Assembly (NCBI RefSeq): GCF_038811545.1
Contig: NZ_CP133319.1
Location: 4,538,001 to 4,602,000 of the forward strand
Direction: 5' to 3'
DNA from: Rhodoligotrophos sp. CJ14
GTDB lineage: Bacteria; Pseudomonadota; Alphaproteobacteria; Rhizobiales; Im1
DNA length: 64,000 nucleotides
How positions within the stretch are numbered: the stretch's first letter is position 1; the number at the start of each line of letters is the position of its first letter. The translations under genes were made by a program, and so were the position numbers. Shown here piece by piece: positions 29,402 to 38,142 of this stretch. The notes beneath the pieces are model-generated. The model did not search any database. It worked only from the letters and a program-made list of their open reading frames with translations, and was not told where the DNA came from.

Positions 29402-30541
29402 ATGACCGTCGCGGCGGAAGATCAGGACAAGCGTCTGCGCAAAGGCCGACGTGCCGAAAAGAGCGAGTTGACCCGAAACCGTCTCTTTGAGGCGGCCATC
29501 CGCCTCGTGGGTGATCGCGGCTATGCGGGTTCGACCATTCGCAAGATCACGTCACATGCGCGCATCGCTCATGGCACCTTCTACAACTACTTCGAAAGCC
29601 AGCAGGATATTTTTGATCAGCTCTTACCTTACTTGGGAGAGAAGCTGAGGCAGTATCTCGAGACGAGGCTTGAGGACAATGTGAGCTTTTTCGAGCGGCA
29701 GGATGTGCTGCTCGTGGCATTTGACGATTTCATCCAGGAAAATCCGGCTTTCTACCGCGTCTTGACTGAGGCGGAAGTCTTCGCGCCAAAGGCCTACAGG
29801 GTATATGTCGCAGACAACGTAGAATGGTTCATTCGGCATTTCTCAGCCGACCGCCGGCGCGGTGAGTTTGATGCGATCCGGGAGCAGCAGCTCGAAGTCA
29901 TCGCTTTCATCCTGATGGCGTCCCATCACTATCTGAACATGCGATTCAGCAACTGGATGGGTGAAGTGACGCGCATGCCGAGCTGGGCTGTCGAAACGTT
30001 CCGCGACTTCGTGCGTGGCGGTATGATGAGCGTTAACGGCAGGCAGGATCTGATCGAGCCACCCGTGCAGGCGGACTTGACCGCTCCAGCCGCATCTTCG
30101 GCACCCGCCTCAGCCGATCAGCCGACGGAGATCGTCAAGTTCACCCCGCGGCCTGCCGATACCGAGCTGTCCTACAGTGCACAATCGATCCAGCTCGATT
30201 GCCGCACCACCCATATCGAGCGCGGGCATGTGGTTGTGGAACTCGATGTCGATCGCCGCACGCTTAACAGTCGTGGCGCTGTATCAGGCGGCACACTGAC
30301 GGCACTGATGGAGATTGCCGGGGCTGCGGCCATGCATGACCGCGCACACCAGTTATCGGCCGAAACGATCAGCATCAATTGCACGGTGATCCGGGCCGCG
30401 ACCGAGGGAGTGCTTTGTGCTGATAGCCGGGTAGAAAATGCCGGCCGCAACATTCGTTTTGTCACCATAAGGATTACGCTCGACGGCGTCGATGGGCCCT
30501 TGATCGCGCAGGGGACTGTCACCTACCGCGTGATCGAGTGA
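29402..30541 (+). CDS. TetR-family regulator fused to a PaaI-like hotdog domain
   Basis: A 379-residue fusion. Residues about 25-72 are a TetR DNA-binding domain (TRNRLFEAAIRLVGDRGYAGSTIRKITSHARIAHGTFYNYFESQQDIF), 80-210 the helical TetR ligand/dimer domain. An Ala/Pro-rich linker (225-245) joins a hotdog thioesterase-like domain at 250-379 with GAVSGGTLTALMEIAGAAAM, the position of PaaI HGG...LAD; His is Ser and Asp is Glu here, so catalysis is doubtful. An acyl-CoA-sensing role is inferred, comparable in logic to FapR, which joins a different HTH to a hotdog that binds malonyl-CoA. It most likely binds the palindromes at 26990 and 38013. The stop abuts the convergent AtuA gene. Confidence 0.9.
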   Translation: MTVAAEDQDKRLRKGRRAEKSELTRNRLFEAAIRLVGDRGYAGSTIRKITSHARIAHGTFYNYFESQQDIFDQLLPYLGEKLRQYLETRLEDNVSFFERQDVLLVAFDDFIQENPAFYRVLTEAEVFAPKAYRVYVADNVEWFIRHFSADRRRGEFDAIREQQLEVIAFILMASHHYLNMRFSNWMGEVTRMPSWAVETFRDFVRGGMMSVNGRQDLIEPPVQADLTAPAASSAPASADQPTEIVKFTPRPADTELSYSAQSIQLDCRTTHIERGHVVVELDVDRRTLNSRGAVSGGTLTALMEIAGAAAMHDRAHQLSAETISINCTVIRAATEGVLCADSRVENAGRNIRFVTIRITLDGVDGPLIAQGTVTYRVIE

Positions 30542-32332
30542 TCAGGCATCATCGAGGAGCGCGACCGGCATCTCGATCGGCATGTCGAGCAGCATCTGCG
30601 CAAAGCCTTTTCCGAGCGGATCATTGCGCAGAGAGGCCACCCCGCCCCCGTCGAGGGCCTCGTGCAGTAGGAAGTTGAAGGCATCGAACCCGGGAAGAGC
30701 ATAACGTTGGACCGGGCCATGGGCCAGATGAGCGAAGTAGGCCTTCACGGCTTCCGCTGTGACCTGTTCGGCGATGATTGGGAGATAGGCTGATTTGCGG
30801 GCGATGACGCCGATATTCACGGTGTTTCCCTTATCGCCGCTGCGCGCAACAGCAATATCGGCCAGAGCCATTCTCCTCGATGGCCCGTCCCAATCGGGTG
30901 AAGTGGCTTCCTTGAATTGCGCTGGAGCCGGAGGCTGAAAGGGCTCGCCCCGGGCGACCACGACCGGATGGCGCTGACCATTGATGTCAATCTCTATTTC
31001 CACCCGGTTCTTGGGCCAAAGGAAGGAGAACAGCCGCACGAGCGGCGTCACGTCTGGCCGCCCGCCGACGAGACTGCAACGGCCCGGACCCATGGCCGTT
31101 CCGGCCGGCGCGATCTCGCGTGTAAAGATCTTGAGGGCTTCGGCCTCGTCATGATGTACGTCGAGGCGTAACAACTGCTCGCGTGATTGCATGGCGCCTT
31201 GCCGAGCATGAGGACCATAGACGTCCTCAGCGCCGATAATCTTGAGGCTTACACGACGGTAGTCACCAAACCCGCGTTCTCGGAACAGGCGCCGAGTGCG
31301 AGCCAGGATGGCCCCGCCGACCTTCTCGATCTTCGCCCGATTATTGCGCCCGACCATGGTGAACATCGCAGTTGAGCGGAAGCCGTCCTGATATGTTGCG
31401 CTCACCTTGTAACTGTCGGTTGCTACACGGCCGCGGGCCCCCTTCACCTCGACACGATCATGGCCGAGATCCGTCAGGCTGACATGCGTGAAGTCGCAGA
31501 TGACGTCAGGAAGGATATAGGTCGCAGGCTCACCCAGTTCATAGAGCAGTTGCTCGCCAACTGTAAGCGGGGTGACGAGCCCGCCGGTTCCTTCCGGCTT
31601 GGTCACGATGAAGCTGCCATCCTCGGCGCAGTCGACGATGGGAAACCCCATATCCTCCCATCCTTCGACCTGTTCCCAGTCGGTAAAGTTCCCGCCAACT
31701 GCCTGAACACCACATTCGACGATGTGCCCCGCGAGCGAGCCGCCCGCCAATCGGTCATAATCCGAAGCTTGCCAGCCAAACTCGTGCATCAGCGGAGCCA
31801 GCACAATGGCGCTATCTGCGCAGCGACCCGTGATGACCATATCGGCACCCAGCTCTAGAGCAGCGCGGATGGGTTCGGCACCCAGATAGGCATTCACGCT
31901 GTAGAGGCTTTCCGGCAGACGGGAGCCATCGTCCATGTGTTCGACATCGGCCGCCCGCAATTCGGCTTCCCTCAGCATGAGGTCATCGCCCAGGACGACT
32001 GCGATCTTCAGATTGAGGCGCTGCTTGTCGATAAGATCTGCTAGCGCATCTCGACAGGCGAGGGGATTGATACCCCCGGCATTGGCAATGACCTTTGTCC
32101 CAGTCTCGGCAATACGCCCGAGGAGCCCACGCATCGTGGGGGAAACGAAGTCGCGGGCATAGCCGAGCCGCGGATCCTTAGCCCGAGCACGCGCCAGGAT
32201 CGACATCGTGACTTCGGACAGATAATCGAAGACCAGATAGTCCACGCGATCCCGGTAGAGCAGTTGGCGGGCACCATCCTCGCTATCGCCCCAGAAGCCG
32301 GAGGCGCAGCCAATCCTGATCCGCTTGGACAT
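30542..32332 (-). CDS. AtuA-family acyclic terpene utilisation protein
   Basis: A 596-residue member of the AtuA/DUF1446 family, beginning RIRIGCASGFWGDSEDGARQLL, with the conserved KVIANAGGINPLACRDAL and VITGRCADSAIVLAPLMHEFGW and a C-terminal AtuA-like alpha/beta domain (ALADIAVARSGDKGNTVNIGVIAR). In Pseudomonas, AtuA is needed for citronellol/geraniol catabolism but its reaction is not settled. The gene is last in the five-gene minus-strand operon and overlaps the biotin carboxylase stop by one base (TAATG). Terpene catabolism as such is inferred from the family name and neighbours. Confidence 0.9.
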   Translation of the reverse strand: MSKRIRIGCASGFWGDSEDGARQLLYRDRVDYLVFDYLSEVTMSILARARAKDPRLGYARDFVSPTMRGLLGRIAETGTKVIANAGGINPLACRDALADLIDKQRLNLKIAVVLGDDLMLREAELRAADVEHMDDGSRLPESLYSVNAYLGAEPIRAALELGADMVITGRCADSAIVLAPLMHEFGWQASDYDRLAGGSLAGHIVECGVQAVGGNFTDWEQVEGWEDMGFPIVDCAEDGSFIVTKPEGTGGLVTPLTVGEQLLYELGEPATYILPDVICDFTHVSLTDLGHDRVEVKGARGRVATDSYKVSATYQDGFRSTAMFTMVGRNNRAKIEKVGGAILARTRRLFRERGFGDYRRVSLKIIGAEDVYGPHARQGAMQSREQLLRLDVHHDEAEALKIFTREIAPAGTAMGPGRCSLVGGRPDVTPLVRLFSFLWPKNRVEIEIDINGQRHPVVVARGEPFQPPAPAQFKEATSPDWDGPSRRMALADIAVARSGDKGNTVNIGVIARKSAYLPIIAEQVTAEAVKAYFAHLAHGPVQRYALPGFDAFNFLLHEALDGGGVASLRNDPLGKGFAQMLLDMPIEMPVALLDDA

Positions 32333-34287
32333 TATGCGGCCTCATCGATCGAGATTTCCGCAAGGACGTGCTGCGCGGTAACCTGTTCACCGACGCGAGC
32401 ATCGAGCACGGTCACCACGCCATCAACCCCGGCGCGAAGCTCCGTTTCCATTTTCATGGCTTCGAGCACAACGAGACAATCACCCCGAGCGACGCGGTCC
32501 CCGACACAGACGAGCACTTTCACCACGCAGCCCGACATCGGCGCCCGCAGGCGCCCATCCGATGCTATGTCTTGAAGCCCGCGTGCCTGCTCATCAATCT
32601 CCGAGAATGTGGCGTAGCGTCCCTGCCAAACGATCTCGACAGTACTCTTGCTCCGGGCAAAGGTGGCATGCTCCAGCATGTCGCCGACCCGCAACGTGAG
32701 CGTGTCCTCATTGAGAGTGATCGGTGTCACCTCGAACCGGCTATGCGCGAGTGTTATCGTCGCGGTGCCGTCGATATGGCGTTCGATCATCACCACAGTC
32801 TTGTCATTGCCATCGAAGCGAATTCGCCAGCTCGCTCCGCCCGCCTCTCGCCACTGGCGAACCGACATGCCCAGCGGCCAGCACAGCAGAAGCGCCGCAA
32901 CGGCTTGTTCGAAGGCCTCTGGCTCGTCGGCCCGGGCAAGACCATCAGCCTGCGCGAGATAATCCGTCGTGATGGTGCCGCTGACAAAAGCGTCATCTTT
33001 CAACAAGCGCGTGAGATATCGCCGGTTGGTGCCCACCCCGAGGATGATCGTATCTTCCAAGGCGCGGTCGAGCGCACGCCGGGCATCCTCGCGAGTGGGA
33101 CCCCAGCCGATGATCTTGGCAAGCATCGGGTCATAGAACGGGGTAACGCTCTGGCCTTCATGAATGCCCGAGTCAACGCGGATGCGGGGGCCGCTGGCCG
33201 GGCGCCAGCGAGTGATCGTGCCTGTCTGCGGAAGGAAGCCTGCGGATGGATCCTCTGCATAGAGGCGAGCTTCAATGGCACTGCCCGTAAAGGAAATATC
33301 CTGCTGCTCTAACCCGAGTGGCTGACCGGTAGCGACGCGGATCTGGAGCTCCACCAGATCGACGCCGGTGATCATTTCCGTAACCGGATGCTCGACTTGA
33401 AGCCGGGTGTTCATTTCGAGAAAGAAGTGTTTGCCCTTCTGATCGAGCAGGAATTCGACGGTCCCGGCGCCCACATAGCTGATCGATCTGGCCGCGGCGA
33501 CCGCGTCGGCACAGATCCGCTGCCGCTGCTCGTCATTGAGGGCAGGCGAGGGGGCTTCCTCGAGAATCTTCTGATTGCGGCGTTGCGTCGAGCAGTCGCG
33601 TTCACCGAAGTGGAGGACCTTACCATGGGCATCTCCCATGATCTGCACCTCGATATGACGCGCGGAAATGAGCGCCCGTTCCAGATAGAGAGTACCATCG
33701 CCAAAGGCGTTGCGCGCTTCGGACGAGGCCGTGTTCATGGCCGGCAAAAGCTCGGCTTCGCTGTGCACCAGCCTTATACCTCGACCGCCACCACCTGCGG
33801 CGGCCTTGATCATCAGAGGAAAGCCAATTCGCCGCACGGCTGCGGCCATGGCTTCGGGGCTCTGGTCTGCGCCGCGATAACCCGGAATGCAGGGAACGCC
33901 GGCAGCCTCCATGCGCTCCTTTGCCATCCGCTTATCGCCCATGGCCCGGATGGCCTCGGGAGATGGGCCGATGAAAATAATCCCAGCCTCAGCGCAGGCG
34001 GCAGCAAACTCCGCATTCTCGGAAAGGAAACCATAGCCGGGATGGATTGCATCGGCATTGCTGAGGCGCGCGGCAGCGATGATCGCGGGGGTCGAAAGAT
34101 AGGATTTGCCGACGGGGGCTTCCCCGATACGGATGGCGCGATCGGCAGCCATGACATGTGGCGCATCGGCGTCAGCGTCACTAAAGACGGCGATGCCGCG
34201 ATAACCGAGCTCCTTCACGGTACGCAATACGCGCACGGCAATCTCGCCGCGATTGGCGACGAGAATGGTTCGAATCCCTGCTGGCAT
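32332..34287 (-). CDS. Acyl-CoA carboxylase alpha subunit (biotin carboxylase-BCCP), AtuF/LiuD-like
   Basis: ATP-dependent biotin carboxylase and carrier in one 651-residue chain. The N-terminal carboxylase has ILVANRGEIAVRVLRT, the ATP-grasp Gly-rich loop KAAAGGGGRGIRLV, and FLEMNTRLQVEHPVTE. The C-terminal carrier has the biotinylation motif EAMKMET. It would pair with the beta subunit at 36298 to carboxylate an alpha,beta-unsaturated branched acyl-CoA such as geranyl-CoA or 3-methylcrotonyl-CoA. ATG 34287 overlaps the preceding hydratase stop as TGATG; an in-frame start at 34308 would overlap it by 22 bases. Confidence 0.93.
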   Translation of the reverse strand: MPAGIRTILVANRGEIAVRVLRTVKELGYRGIAVFSDADADAPHVMAADRAIRIGEAPVGKSYLSTPAIIAAARLSNADAIHPGYGFLSENAEFAAACAEAGIIFIGPSPEAIRAMGDKRMAKERMEAAGVPCIPGYRGADQSPEAMAAAVRRIGFPLMIKAAAGGGGRGIRLVHSEAELLPAMNTASSEARNAFGDGTLYLERALISARHIEVQIMGDAHGKVLHFGERDCSTQRRNQKILEEAPSPALNDEQRQRICADAVAAARSISYVGAGTVEFLLDQKGKHFFLEMNTRLQVEHPVTEMITGVDLVELQIRVATGQPLGLEQQDISFTGSAIEARLYAEDPSAGFLPQTGTITRWRPASGPRIRVDSGIHEGQSVTPFYDPMLAKIIGWGPTREDARRALDRALEDTIILGVGTNRRYLTRLLKDDAFVSGTITTDYLAQADGLARADEPEAFEQAVAALLLCWPLGMSVRQWREAGGASWRIRFDGNDKTVVMIERHIDGTATITLAHSRFEVTPITLNEDTLTLRVGDMLEHATFARSKSTVEIVWQGRYATFSEIDEQARGLQDIASDGRLRAPMSGCVVKVLVCVGDRVARGDCLVVLEAMKMETELRAGVDGVVTVLDARVGEQVTAQHVLAEISIDEAA

Positions 34288-35114
34288 CACATCCTCGTTT
34301 GCCGCCATGAAGGCGCGCGCTTTTCCCTGAAAGCGGCAGCACCCTCGATGCCCTCAGCCCCCTGGGTCATGCGGGAGATGATCTGCGAGGCTTGATCCAG
34401 GAAACCGGACTGGTCGGTGAGTTCAGCCTGTCTAATCAGCTGCTTGGCCACCGAAATCGCGCCCGGGGCACCCCGGTCGATCTCATTCGCAAGGGCGGCG
34501 ATACGCTGTTCGATGGCCGCCTCATCCGGGCACAATTCATCGATGATGCCGATTCGATAGGCCTCGGCCGCATCTATTCGCGCGGCCGTCAGTGCGAGCC
34601 GGCGCAATCGCGCAGGCCCTATGCGGCGCAGCAGGAAGGGCACGATTTGTGCCGGTGCGAGGCCAAGCGTGACCTCCGGCAAGCCGAAACGAGCGGTGGA
34701 GGAGCCGATCACGATGTCGGCCGCGCAGGCAAGGCCAAAGCCACCCCCCAGTGCGGGTCCTTCGACCACTGCGATGACAGCTTGTGGCGCTTCATCGATG
34801 CGTGAAAAAATAAAGCCGGCCCGGCGGTTCCGCTCGGCAACGGGATCGCCCCCCTCCAGTGGGGCATTGTCGCGCAACTGCGAGCGCTCGCCGATATCCC
34901 CGCCAGAACAAAAGGTTCCCCCGGCACCGCGCAGCACCACGATCTTGATCGACCGGTCGGGGGCGATCGCCTGGAACACCGCGTTGATCTGGTCCCACAT
35001 TGCACTGTTCAGCGCATTGCGTACGGCTGGGCGGTTCAACGTGATGAAGAGGGCTGCACCCTTACGATCGAGCAGCAGCGTTTCACAATCAGGCAAGGCG
35101 CTGCTCATGATCAT
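34287..35114 (-). CDS. Enoyl-CoA hydratase/isomerase, AtuE-like
   Basis: A 275-residue crotonase. The oxyanion motifs are GTFCSGGDIGE and VEGPALGGGFGLACAADIVI, with a Glu-rich substrate region IIDELCPDEAA. In the Atu/Liu pathway this position is filled by the enzyme that hydrates the carboxylated glutaconyl-CoA-type product; that role is inferred. The start overlaps the acyl-CoA dehydrogenase stop by ATGA (35111-35114); ATG 35108 is an alternative start. Confidence 0.9.
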   Translation of the reverse strand: MIMSSALPDCETLLLDRKGAALFITLNRPAVRNALNSAMWDQINAVFQAIAPDRSIKIVVLRGAGGTFCSGGDIGERSQLRDNAPLEGGDPVAERNRRAGFIFSRIDEAPQAVIAVVEGPALGGGFGLACAADIVIGSSTARFGLPEVTLGLAPAQIVPFLLRRIGPARLRRLALTAARIDAAEAYRIGIIDELCPDEAAIEQRIAALANEIDRGAPGAISVAKQLIRQAELTDQSGFLDQASQIISRMTQGAEGIEGAAAFREKRAPSWRQTRM

Positions 35115-36280
35115 GCCCGCTTGTTACGACCGGGCAGGATTCCGAGCTCCTTGGAGATGATCGCCATCATCACCTCATTCGCGCCGCCGCCAATCGCCAC
35201 CAGGCGGCTGTCGCGGAGGATGCGCGAAACACGCGATTCCCACAGATAGCCCGCACCGCCCCAGAACTGCAGGCATTGGTCGGGGATTTCACGGGCGAGT
35301 TTACCGGCCTTCAGCTTGGCCATGGCAGTGAGCAGCTTGACGTCCTCACCCTTCACGTAGTTCTCGACTGCTGTGTAGGTCAGGCAGCGTAATGCCTCGA
35401 CCTCGGTCGCCATGTCGCTCAAGGTGTAGTGGATCCACTGGTTGTCTAGCAGCGGCTTGCCGAAGGCGACACGCTGACCGGTATATTCGATGGTCGCGTC
35501 GATCAAACCCTGCATCTGGGTCACGGTGCGGGCGGCCGCAAACAGGCGCTCTTCAGCGAACTGCTCCATCTGATAGATGAAGCCCATGCCCTCCTCGCCA
35601 ATCAGGTTTCGGCGCGGCACGCGAACATTGTCGAAAAAGACCTGCGCGGTATCGGATGCCCACAACCCGAACTTTCGCAGCTTGGTCGAGCGGTCGATGC
35701 CTTTGGCATCCATGGGAACGACGATCAGCGACTTGTTCTTGTGCGGACCGTTTTCGTCGCTGGTATTTGCAAGCAGACAGATCCAGTCGGCCTTGGTGCC
35801 GTTTGTGGTCCACATCTTTCCGCCGTTGATCACATAGTCATCGCCATCCCTTCGGGCATAGGTCTTGATGCTGGCGACGTCTGATCCGGCCCCGACTTCA
35901 CTAACGCCCAGGCAGCCCACATAGTCGCCGGCGATGGTCGGTGCAAGGAACTCGCGGCGGAGTTCGTCATTGCCGTGCTTGGCCAGGGCGGGGGTGCACA
36001 TGTCGGTCTGCACCCCGAGCGCGGAGGCAATGCCGCCACAATGGATGGTCCCGAGAGCCTCGGCCCAGATCGTGCTGTAGCTGTAGTCGAGCCCGAGCCC
36101 GCCGAACTCGACCGGCTTGCTGATCCCGAGGAACCCCGCATTGCCAGCCTTCTTGCAGATCTCGTGGCTGGGAAACTGCTCGATGTCTTCCCATTCCTGG
36201 ACGAAAGGGTTGATTTCGGTATCGATGAACCGACGCAGCGAGCGGCGCAGTTCTTCATGCTCAGGGCCGAAAATCGTCAT
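35111..36280 (-). CDS. Acyl-CoA dehydrogenase, AtuD-like (branched acyl-CoA)
   Basis: FAD-dependent dehydrogenase of 389 residues that introduces an alpha,beta double bond. Family landmarks are CLGVSEVGAGSDVASIKT, the FAD segment FWGGAGYLWESRVSRILRDSRLVAIGGGANEVM, and FGKPLLDNQW. The usual C-terminal catalytic Glu segment (YEGTNEI) reads IGGGANEV, as in citronellyl-CoA and isovaleryl-CoA type enzymes whose base lies elsewhere. The N terminus closely resembles AtuD in style (EHEELRRSLRRFIDTEINPFVQEWE). The gene starts 17 bases after the carboxylase beta stop. Confidence 0.92.
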   Translation of the reverse strand: MTIFGPEHEELRRSLRRFIDTEINPFVQEWEDIEQFPSHEICKKAGNAGFLGISKPVEFGGLGLDYSYSTIWAEALGTIHCGGIASALGVQTDMCTPALAKHGNDELRREFLAPTIAGDYVGCLGVSEVGAGSDVASIKTYARRDGDDYVINGGKMWTTNGTKADWICLLANTSDENGPHKNKSLIVVPMDAKGIDRSTKLRKFGLWASDTAQVFFDNVRVPRRNLIGEEGMGFIYQMEQFAEERLFAAARTVTQMQGLIDATIEYTGQRVAFGKPLLDNQWIHYTLSDMATEVEALRCLTYTAVENYVKGEDVKLLTAMAKLKAGKLAREIPDQCLQFWGGAGYLWESRVSRILRDSRLVAIGGGANEVMMAIISKELGILPGRNKRA

Positions 36281-36297
36281 TCTGTTCCTCCCGGGAA

Positions 36298-37908
36298 CTA
36301 AAGGCGGGCAGCGCCAAAGGTTATTGGTTGGAGTTGGCGTGCTTCTGCTTCGTGGCAGGTCCTCAGGCAGAACGCCAGGACTCGGCGGCTGTCGCGGGGA
36401 TCGATGATGCCGTCATCCCACATGCGCCCGGTGGCGGCGAGTGCGGTCGATTCCGCTTCGACCTTCTGAATAATGGCGACCCGAGTAGCCGCCATCCGCT
36501 CCGGGTCCGGCGTGCGGCCCTTTCGCGCGAGCTTCTGTTCAGTGACGATTTCCATGACGGTAGCGGCCTGTTCGGCGCCCATGATCGATATCCGCGAATT
36601 GGGCCAGGCGAAGATGAAGCGTGGGTCGTAAGAGCGACCGCACATGCCGAAATTGCCGGCACCAAACGAGCCACCGATGAGCAGAGTGATGCTAGGTACC
36701 GGGGCATTCGAGACAGCTTGGATCATCTTGGCGCCATGCTTGATGATGCCCGCGCGCTCCGCGTCACGGCCAACCATGAAGCCTGTCGTGTTCTGCAGGT
36801 AAATGATCGACTTTCGTGCTTGCGAGCAGAGCTGGATGAACTGCGCGGCTTTCACAGCCGCTTCCGGGAAGATCGGGCCATTATTCCCGATCAGGCCGCA
36901 CTGCATACCTTCGATGGCTGCAAATCCGCAGAAGATCTGGCTACCGAAATCCTTCTTGAACTCCAGGAAATCCGAGCCATCCACCAGGCGCGCCACAACC
37001 TCGCGCACATCGTAGCGTTTGCGGTAATCCGTCGGGACGACACCGGCCAGTTCATCGGGAGAGTAGAGCGGCTCCTGCCAGTTCTGCGACGCCGGTCGCT
37101 CCTGCCATCCGAGTGAGCCGATGACGTTACGAGCGATCTCGATCGCCTCTGCATCGTTATCGGCGAGAAATTCGGCCGTTCCTGCGACCATGCCATGCAT
37201 GTCGGCACCGCCGAGCTCTTCGTCATCGGCGATCTCGCCGGTAGCCGCCTTCAGAAGGGGTGGGCCGGCGAGGAAGACCTTGGCGCGACCTCTCACCATA
37301 ATGCAGTAATCCGACATGCCGGGGAGATAAGCGCCTCCTGCCGTGCAGGAGCCGTGCACGATAGCGACCTGCGGAATGCCCGCGGCCGAGAGCTTGGCCA
37401 TATTGTAGAAGCGTCGGCCTCCCTCGGCGAATAGCTCGGCCTGATAGGCGAGGTTCGCACCGGCGCTTTCGACCAACAGAACGACCGGGAGGCGGTTCGC
37501 CAGGGCGATCTCCTGCGCCCGAAGATACTTCTTTAGCCCCATGGGCATGGTCGCGCCGCCCTTGATGGCACTGTCATTGGCAATCGCCATCACACGGGTG
37601 CCATTGACGAAGCCGATCTGAGCGATCACCGAGCCGCCAAGCACGTTCTCGACCCCGTCATCGTCATGCATTCCTAGCCCAGCCAGGGGGGTGAGACTGA
37701 GAATCGGGCTGCCTCGGTCGAACAATCGCGCAAGGCGCTCGCGGGGGAGCAGTTGACCGCGCTCTTCGAACCTCGCTCGCGCAAGCTCGGAGCGTGCCCG
37801 CACCTTGTTCTCTAGGGCGTCCACCTCGGCAATGAGCGCAAGCATCGCTTCGCGCTGGGTGGCGAAGGTCTCGCTTGCCGGATCGATGGTGCTTCTGAAG
37901 GGCGGCAT
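36298..37908 (-). CDS. Acyl-CoA carboxylase beta subunit (carboxyltransferase), AtuC/LiuB-like
   Basis: Biotin-dependent carboxyltransferase of 536 residues from ATG 37908, which follows a GAGG ribosome site; the frame is open to 38004. Family motifs include RERLARLFDRGSPILSLTPLAGLG, ANDSAIKGGATMPMGLKKYLRAQEIA and LLIGGSFGAGNFGMCGRSYDPRF. The last is the acyl-CoA oxyanion region; its GFGMCGR-like sequence resembles geranyl/methylcrotonyl carboxylases, not propionyl ones. It is first in the five-gene minus-strand operon and lies beside operator B. Together with the alpha subunit at 32332 it forms the alpha-beta carboxylase of the pathway. Confidence 0.93.
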   Translation of the reverse strand: MPPFRSTIDPASETFATQREAMLALIAEVDALENKVRARSELARARFEERGQLLPRERLARLFDRGSPILSLTPLAGLGMHDDDGVENVLGGSVIAQIGFVNGTRVMAIANDSAIKGGATMPMGLKKYLRAQEIALANRLPVVLLVESAGANLAYQAELFAEGGRRFYNMAKLSAAGIPQVAIVHGSCTAGGAYLPGMSDYCIMVRGRAKVFLAGPPLLKAATGEIADDEELGGADMHGMVAGTAEFLADNDAEAIEIARNVIGSLGWQERPASQNWQEPLYSPDELAGVVPTDYRKRYDVREVVARLVDGSDFLEFKKDFGSQIFCGFAAIEGMQCGLIGNNGPIFPEAAVKAAQFIQLCSQARKSIIYLQNTTGFMVGRDAERAGIIKHGAKMIQAVSNAPVPSITLLIGGSFGAGNFGMCGRSYDPRFIFAWPNSRISIMGAEQAATVMEIVTEQKLARKGRTPDPERMAATRVAIIQKVEAESTALAATGRMWDDGIIDPRDSRRVLAFCLRTCHEAEARQLQPITFGAARL

Positions 37909-37996
37909 ATACGCCTCGTTGCGATGGCGGTCGGCTAGAGGGGGAGCGGCGGGGCGGTCCCCCTGGCGGCAGAATGTGTCAGCCCTGCCAAAGCTC

Positions 37997-38033
37997 GTCA
38001 ACAAAAATGAACAATGATCATCTGATCATTTTT
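37997..38033. promoter_or_regulatory. Operator B and divergent promoter of the Atu-like and ABC transporter operons
   Basis: Contains AATGATCATCTGATCATT at 38013-38030, with 8-base perfect arms around TC. The preceding GTCAACAAAAATGAACAATG matches the complement of operator A except for one inserted A. Minus-strand TTGACG and CACATT, 17 bases apart, may be the carboxylase promoter. The box lies 105 bases from the carboxylase start and 113 from the binding-protein start. Confidence 0.75.
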
Positions 38034-38142
38034 GTTCGACAAAGAACAGCGCCGATGCTAGCGTTCAATGGACTTACCGATCAGAACGTCAGCCAATGGC
38101 GCTGTCCGGAGTCCTGGCGATCCCATGGGAGGGAGGAGTTCC

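Noticed and set aside
32368-34395. Long plus-strand frames opposite the biotin carboxylase
   Set aside because: No ribosome sites or known domains; the minus strand encodes a complete carboxylase-carrier protein.
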